Below, one piece after another: positions 59,923 through 64,000 of a DNA stretch of 64,000 bases (position 1 is the first letter of the stretch; each line of letters starts with the position of its first letter). This DNA is from Streptomyces sp. R302 (GTDB taxonomy: Bacteria; Actinomycetota; Actinomycetes; Streptomycetales; Streptomycetaceae). The notes beneath the pieces are model-generated. The model was not told the origin of the DNA, ran no database searches, and saw only the letters and a program-made list of their open reading frames with translations. A program made the position numbers and the translations under genes. The DNA lies in the NCBI RefSeq assembly GCF_012927245.1, contig NZ_JABBGE010000002.1, positions 124,001 to 188,000 on the forward strand. The letters run 5' to 3'.

Positions 59923-60713
59923 TCACCCCGGCTCGTCCCGCGAGCTCAGCCGCCCGCCGGTGAAGCACAGCCGGTGGACCGGCACCTCCGCGAAGACCGT
60001 CGACCGGTAGTACCGGCACTCGTCCGCGTGCGCCTGGCCGACCAGCAGTCAGCACCGCGAGCGCGGCGAGCAGCGCCGGCGGGATCCAGATCGCCCGCAC
60101 CAGGTCCTTCCGCACCCGGTGGCGGGCCCGGTCCGGCTCCCGGGCCGAGGTCGGCGCGGCCGGCACCGCGGCCGGAGCCCGCCGGGGCAGCACCGCCGTC
60201 AGCGCGAAGCCGCCGCCGCGCACCGGGCCGTGGGTCAGGGTGCCGCCCGCGAGCCGCACCCGCTCGTCGAGGCCGACGAGCCCGGAGCCCCCGGAGGCGG
60301 GCTCCCCGGTCCCCTCGCCCTGCCCGCTCCCCACCCGTACCGTCACCCTCGACGCGGTCTCCCGCAGTTCCACGGTGACGGCGGCGCCCGGGGCGTGCCA
60401 TGCCCGGCAGCTCCGGCACCGGACCGTCACCGCGCAGCGTCACGTCGAGCCCCGAGGCCCTGGCCCGGTCCACCAGTTCGCCGACCGTCTCGTCCGCCGG
60501 TGCCGTCGGCGCCCCCTCGCCAGGGTGCGGCGGAGTGCGTCGGCGGTGGCGAGGCCGTCGAGCCGGGGCATCCGGATGTCGAGGAGGGCGACGTCGGGCC
60601 GGTGGAGCCGGGCGAGCTCACCGCCTCGTGTCCGTCGCCCGCCTCGGCGACTGGATGGCCCGCACCCCGGCGCGGATCATCGTCTCGTCGTCGGCCAGCA
60701 GCACCCTGATCAT
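59923..60713 (-). pseudogene. Collapsed two-component system: response regulator and sensor kinase remnants fused
   Basis: On the minus strand an ATG at 60713 opens a NarL-type receiver, MIRVLLADDETMIRAGVRAI, which breaks by a deletion and two shifts before AEAGDGHEAV and ELARLHRPDVALLDIRMPRLD. After RRTLARG the receiver and its HTH are lost. The sequence jumps into sensor-kinase residues (GELVDRARASGLDVTLRGDG), loses the N-box between PELPG and WHAPGAAVTVELRE, keeps the rest of HATPase_c (GLVGLDERVRLAGGTLTHGP) and a TM-like end (WIPPALLAALAVLTA), then shifts again to a Cys-Arg-Tyr-Tyr tail ending at 59923. At least four lesions make it non-functional. Confidence 0.8.
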
Positions 60714-60752
60714 GCCGTCCAGCCCAGGCACCCGCCCCGGGGCCGTCGGCGG

Positions 60753-63305
60753 CTACCTCAGGAGCACCCCCGCGCCCCCGCTCCCCTGGTCCTCGGGCAG
60801 TGCGATCAGGCCGGGTTCGGCGGGGTGGGCGAGGAGCGGGTGGGCGGGCAGGACGCGGACGGTGCAGCCGAAGGGGCCGGTGCGGTCCAGTTCCAGGGTG
60901 CCCGCGTAGGGCTGACGGCCTTCCAGGTCCGGGCCGCCGGCGGGCTTGAGGGCGACCGTGCGGGTGCCGGTGAGGGTGTCGTCGGCGTCGACGCGGCCGG
61001 TCACCGCCTGCACCTCGACGTCGTCGGGGGTCAGGCCGCCGAGCGCGACCCGCACCCGGACGCACGGTGTGGCGCCCAGCTCCGCCCCGGCCTCGGCGAG
61101 GTCGTCGCCGATCTCGACGTGGTCCACCGAGACGCCCGGCCAGGCCGCACGGACCCGGGCCTTCCAGGCGGCGAGCTCCCGCGCCCGGTCCGGGGTGAGC
61201 GCCCGGCGGGCCGCGGCGGCGGGGACGTAGAGGCGCTCGACGTACTCGCGGACCATCCGGTCGGCGAGGACCTTGGGGCCGAGGTCGGTGAGGGTGCGGC
61301 GGACCATGGCGGTCCAGGCGGCGGGGACGCCGTCCGCGCCCCGGTCGTAGAAGCGGGGGGCGACCCGGCGCTCGACCAGCTCGTAGAGGGCGGCGGCCTC
61401 CAGGTCGTCGCGGCGCTCCTCGTCGGCCGCGGCGGCGCCGTCGGCGGTGGGGATGGCCCAGCCGAACTCGGGCTCGTACCACTCGTCCCACCAGCCGTCG
61501 AGGACGGAGAGGTTGAGGCAGCCGTTGAGGGCGGCCTTCATGCCGCTGGTGCCGCAGGCCTCCAGCGGGCGCAGCGGGTTGTTGAGCCAGACGTCGCAGC
61601 CGGGGTAGAGGCCGCGGGCCATCTCCATGCCGTAGTCGGGCAGGAAGACGATCCGGTGCCGCACGCGCGGGTCGTCGGCGAAGCGGACGAGCTCCTGCAC
61701 GAGCTTCTTGCCGCCGTCGTCGGCCGGGTGGGCCTTGCCGGCGACGACGAGCTGCACCGGCCGCTCGGGGTGGAGCAGCAGGGCGCGCAGCCGGTCCTTG
61801 TCGCGGAGCATCAGGGTGAGCCGCTTGTACGAGGGGACCCGGCGGGCGAAGCCGATGGTGAGGACCTCGGGGTCGAGGACGGTGTCGGTCCAGCCGAGTT
61901 CGGCGGCGGCCGCGCCGCGCTGCCGCCAGGAGGCGCGGAGCCGGTCGCGGACGTCGGCGACGAGCCGGGCGCGCAGGGTGCGGCGCAGCTCCCACAGCTC
62001 GCGGTCGGTCGCGTCGGGGCCGAGGCGGGTGGCCTCGGGGGCGGTCCAGGTGGGGGCGTGGACGCCGTTGGTGATGGAGGTGATCGGCACCTCGTCGGCG
62101 TCGAAGCCGGGCCAGAGTCCGGCGAACATCTCGCGGCTGACGGCGCCGTGGAGGGTGGAGACGCCGTTGGCGCGCTGGGCGAGGCGCAGGCCCATGGCGG
62201 CCATGTTGAAGACGCCGGGCTCGCCGCCGAGCGGGGTCTCGTCGCCGAGGGCGAGGATCCGGCCGGTGTCGAGGCCGGGGAGGGCGCCGTCGTCGCCGAG
62301 GTGGCGGGCGACGAGCTCCCGGTCGAAGCGGTCGATGCCGGCCGGGACGGGGGTGTGGGTGGTGAAGACGGTACCGGCCCGCACGGCCTCCAGGGCGGTG
62401 TCGAAGTCGAGGCCCTCGCCCTGGAGTTCACGGATCCGTTCGAGTCCGAGGAAGCCGGCGTGGCCCTCGTTGGTGTGGAAGACCTCGGGCTCGGGGTGGC
62501 CGGTGAGCCGGGTGTACGTGCGCACGGCGCGGACGCCGCCGATGCCGAGCAGCATCTCCTGGAGGAGCCGGTGCTCGCTGCCGCCGCCGTAGAGCCGGTC
62601 CGTGACGGACCGCTCGCCGGGGGCGTTCTCCTCGACGTCGGAGTCGAGCATGAGGAGCGGTACGCGGCCGACCTGCGCGACCCAGATCTGGGCGTGCAGG
62701 CTCCGCCCGCCGGGCAGGGCGAGCGCGATCCCGGCGGGGCCGCCGTCGGCCTCCCGGAGCAGGGTGACGGGCAGCTCGCCGGGGTCGAGGACGGGGTACT
62801 GCTCCTGCTGCCAGCCGTCCCGGCCGAGGGACTGCCGGAAGTAGCCGTGGCGGTAGAGCAGCCCGACGCCGATCAGCGGCACGCCGAGGTCGCTGGCGGA
62901 CTTGAGGTGGTCGCCGGCGAGGATGCCGAGCCCGCCGGAGTACTGGGGCAGGGCGGCGGCGACGCCGAACTCGGGCGAGAAGTAGGCGAGGGCGGCGGGC
63001 CCGTCGCCGGCGCTCCGCTCCTGGTACCAGCGGGGCCGCCGCAGATAGCCGTCGAGGTCCTCGGCGGCGGTGGCGAGTCTGCCGAGGAAGTCCCGGTCGG
63101 CGGCGAGCGCGGCGAGCCGGGGCGCCTCCAGGGCGCCGAGCACGCGGACGGGATCGGCGCCCGCGAGCCCCTCGGGGGCCAGCGAGTCGAAGAGGGCGCG
63201 GGTCGGCTCGTGCCACGACCAGCGCAGGTTGCGCGCCAGGGCAGCGAGGGGTCGAAGGGTGTCGGGGAGGACAGGACGCACGGTGAATCGACGGATTGCC
63301 TTCAC
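60753..63305 (-). CDS. glgP: Alpha-glucan (glycogen/maltodextrin) phosphorylase
   Basis: An 850-aa GT35 phosphorylase releasing glucose-1-phosphate from glycogen ends. The long N-terminal extension NLRWSWHEPTRALFDSLAPE marks the TIGR02094-type family; PLP-Lys lies in GTSGMKAALNGCLNLSVLDG near residue 588. I prefer GTG 63305 (MKAIRRFTV) because AAGG lies 8 nt upstream; the GTG at 63314 overlaps that site. Pairs functionally with GlgX. Confidence 0.95.
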   Translation of the reverse strand: MKAIRRFTVRPVLPDTLRPLAALARNLRWSWHEPTRALFDSLAPEGLAGADPVRVLGALEAPRLAALAADRDFLGRLATAAEDLDGYLRRPRWYQERSAGDGPAALAYFSPEFGVAAALPQYSGGLGILAGDHLKSASDLGVPLIGVGLLYRHGYFRQSLGRDGWQQEQYPVLDPGELPVTLLREADGGPAGIALALPGGRSLHAQIWVAQVGRVPLLMLDSDVEENAPGERSVTDRLYGGGSEHRLLQEMLLGIGGVRAVRTYTRLTGHPEPEVFHTNEGHAGFLGLERIRELQGEGLDFDTALEAVRAGTVFTTHTPVPAGIDRFDRELVARHLGDDGALPGLDTGRILALGDETPLGGEPGVFNMAAMGLRLAQRANGVSTLHGAVSREMFAGLWPGFDADEVPITSITNGVHAPTWTAPEATRLGPDATDRELWELRRTLRARLVADVRDRLRASWRQRGAAAAELGWTDTVLDPEVLTIGFARRVPSYKRLTLMLRDKDRLRALLLHPERPVQLVVAGKAHPADDGGKKLVQELVRFADDPRVRHRIVFLPDYGMEMARGLYPGCDVWLNNPLRPLEACGTSGMKAALNGCLNLSVLDGWWDEWYEPEFGWAIPTADGAAAADEERRDDLEAAALYELVERRVAPRFYDRGADGVPAAWTAMVRRTLTDLGPKVLADRMVREYVERLYVPAAAARRALTPDRARELAAWKARVRAAWPGVSVDHVEIGDDLAEAGAELGATPCVRVRVALGGLTPDDVEVQAVTGRVDADDTLTGTRTVALKPAGGPDLEGRQPYAGTLELDRTGPFGCTVRVLPAHPLLAHPAEPGLIALPEDQGSGGAGVLLR

Positions 63306-63431
63306 GTGTCCCACCTTCGCAGGCCGGTGACGCTACGGAGCGGATGCACCACGCTGTGCGCCCGGCGTGCCGCCCCCGAGCCTAGGCCCGCAGCCCCCGC
63401 TCCGGCCACGGTGCGCCCCCGGCCTCCGGGG

Positions 63432-63460
63432 GCACGCGCGGGGCGCCGGGGGGCGCGTGC
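63432..63460 (-). terminator. Terminator candidate after the binding-protein gene
   Basis: GCACGCGC (63432-63439) pairs with GCGCGTGC (63453-63460) 20 bp past the minus-strand stop at 63480, upstream of glgP. Confidence 0.5.
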
Positions 63461-63479
63461 GTCGCGGCCCCCGGGCGCG

Positions 63480-64000
63480 TCAGGGGGTCCCGCCGATGCC
63501 CAGGGCCTGGACGTCGGTCAGGTTGAACGCCTCGTGGACGTAGACGTTGGTGAGCCGCGGGTTGCGGTAGTTGACGTTCTTCTCGGCGGTGAAGGGCAGG
63601 TAGTAGGCCCCGTCGGTGAGCCGGTGGTTGGCCTCCTGGTAGAGCCGGGTCGCCTCGGCCTCGTCGGTCTCGGCCGACGCGCGGTCGAACAGCTCGTCGA
63701 TCCGGGCGTCCTTCACCCGGGCGTAGTTGCTGTTGCCCTCGGTCCTGATCAGGTCGCTGTCGGCCAGGGGCTGGAGGAAGCCCGCGCCGGTGGGGAAGTC
63801 GGCGCCCCAGCCCAGCATGAGCATGCCGATCCCCTTCTTCTTCAGGATCTCGGGGGAGCCCAGGGCGGCGTAGTAGGCCGAGAAGTTGTCGTACCGCTCG
63901 ATCTCCAGGGTGATGCCGACGGCCTTCAGGTCGGTCTGCAGGACGGCGGCCGCCTGGACGTCCTTGGGGTTGCCGCTGTTCACGGCGGCCTTCGTGGTGA
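63480..64000 (-). CDS. Peptide-binding ABC protein (family 5 SBP), 3' part only
   Basis: The frame is open to the window edge and ends at 63480, giving the last about 173 residues of a family 5 solute-binding protein. QTDLKAVGITLEIERYDNFSAYYAAL, MLMLGWGADFPTGAGFLQPL, DELFDRASAETDEAEATRLYQEANH and AYYLPFTAEKNVNYRNPRLTNVYVH are the usual C-lobe elements. It is a different gene from the complete binding protein at 35.7 kb. Start and signal peptide are outside the window. Confidence 0.92.
   Translation of the reverse strand, partial: TTKAAVNSGNPKDVQAAAVLQTDLKAVGITLEIERYDNFSAYYAALGSPEILKKKGIGMLMLGWGADFPTGAGFLQPLADSDLIRTEGNSNYARVKDARIDELFDRASAETDEAEATRLYQEANHRLTDGAYYLPFTAEKNVNYRNPRLTNVYVHEAFNLTDVQALGIGGTP

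Overview
The window is a 64 kb piece of a Streptomyces (or very close actinomycete) chromosome. Support for this: very high G+C with strong third-position G/C bias, frequent GTG/TTG starts, Streptomyces-type genes (LAL regulator, WXG-like/DUF6571-like pair, Tat-like amidase, many lipoproteins, membrane GGDEF-EAL protein), and a gene order I recognise from the conserved Streptomyces core around gatCAB, rmdB, ligA, mnmA, the peptide ABC operon, gcvTH-glyA-sdaA and glgX/glgP. I see no prophage, IS transposase, CRISPR array, rRNA or tRNA gene.

Layout. 0-9.4 kb: 2-hydroxyacid dehydrogenase, aldo/keto reductase, sorbosone-dehydrogenase-like lipoprotein, a 1019-aa LAL-type LuxR regulator preceded by a 59-aa gene, and an MMPL exporter with operator-like palindromes. 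9.6-15.2 kb: a type-VII-secretion-flavoured minus-strand cassette (150-aa WXG100-like protein, 706-aa DUF6571-like protein, lipoprotein) divergent from a membrane Ser/Thr kinase with an extracellular NPCBM-like domain. 15.3-25.4 kb: gatB, an 81-aa unknown, gatA, gatC, the c-di-GMP protein RmdB, ligA, a MetE-C-like protein and an SDR. 25.4-31.5 kb: a LOG-family gene disrupted by a short palindromic element, a hydrolase lacking its nucleophile, mnmA, an amidase, a cysteine desulfurase (sulfur donor type used by MnmA), a thioesterase and a TRIC-type channel. 31.5-37.3 kb: a five-gene peptide ABC importer operon. 37.6-44.9 kb: two SseB-like paralogues, a P-loop ATPase, then a tandem glycine riboswitch driving gcvT-gcvH-glyA, followed by sdaA; together these interconvert and degrade glycine and serine. 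44.9-48.6 kb: CopD-like protein, EF-hand protein, GNAT, RsbW-like ATPase, enoyl-CoA hydratase. 48.6-64 kb: two tandem L,D-transpeptidase lipoproteins, glgX, a heterodimeric ABC exporter, an M4 metalloprotease, a decayed two-component system, glgP and the 3' part of a peptide-binding protein.

Most of the window is ordinary core chromosome. The parts that most deserve a second look are the WXG-like/DUF6571-like/lipoprotein cassette with its divergent kinase, the element-disrupted LOG gene, the collapsed two-component system at 60 kb, and an AT-rich intergenic promoter followed by a structured terminator at 47.0-47.2 kb that could make a small RNA. All homology statements are from recognising motifs and family knowledge; no database search was run.
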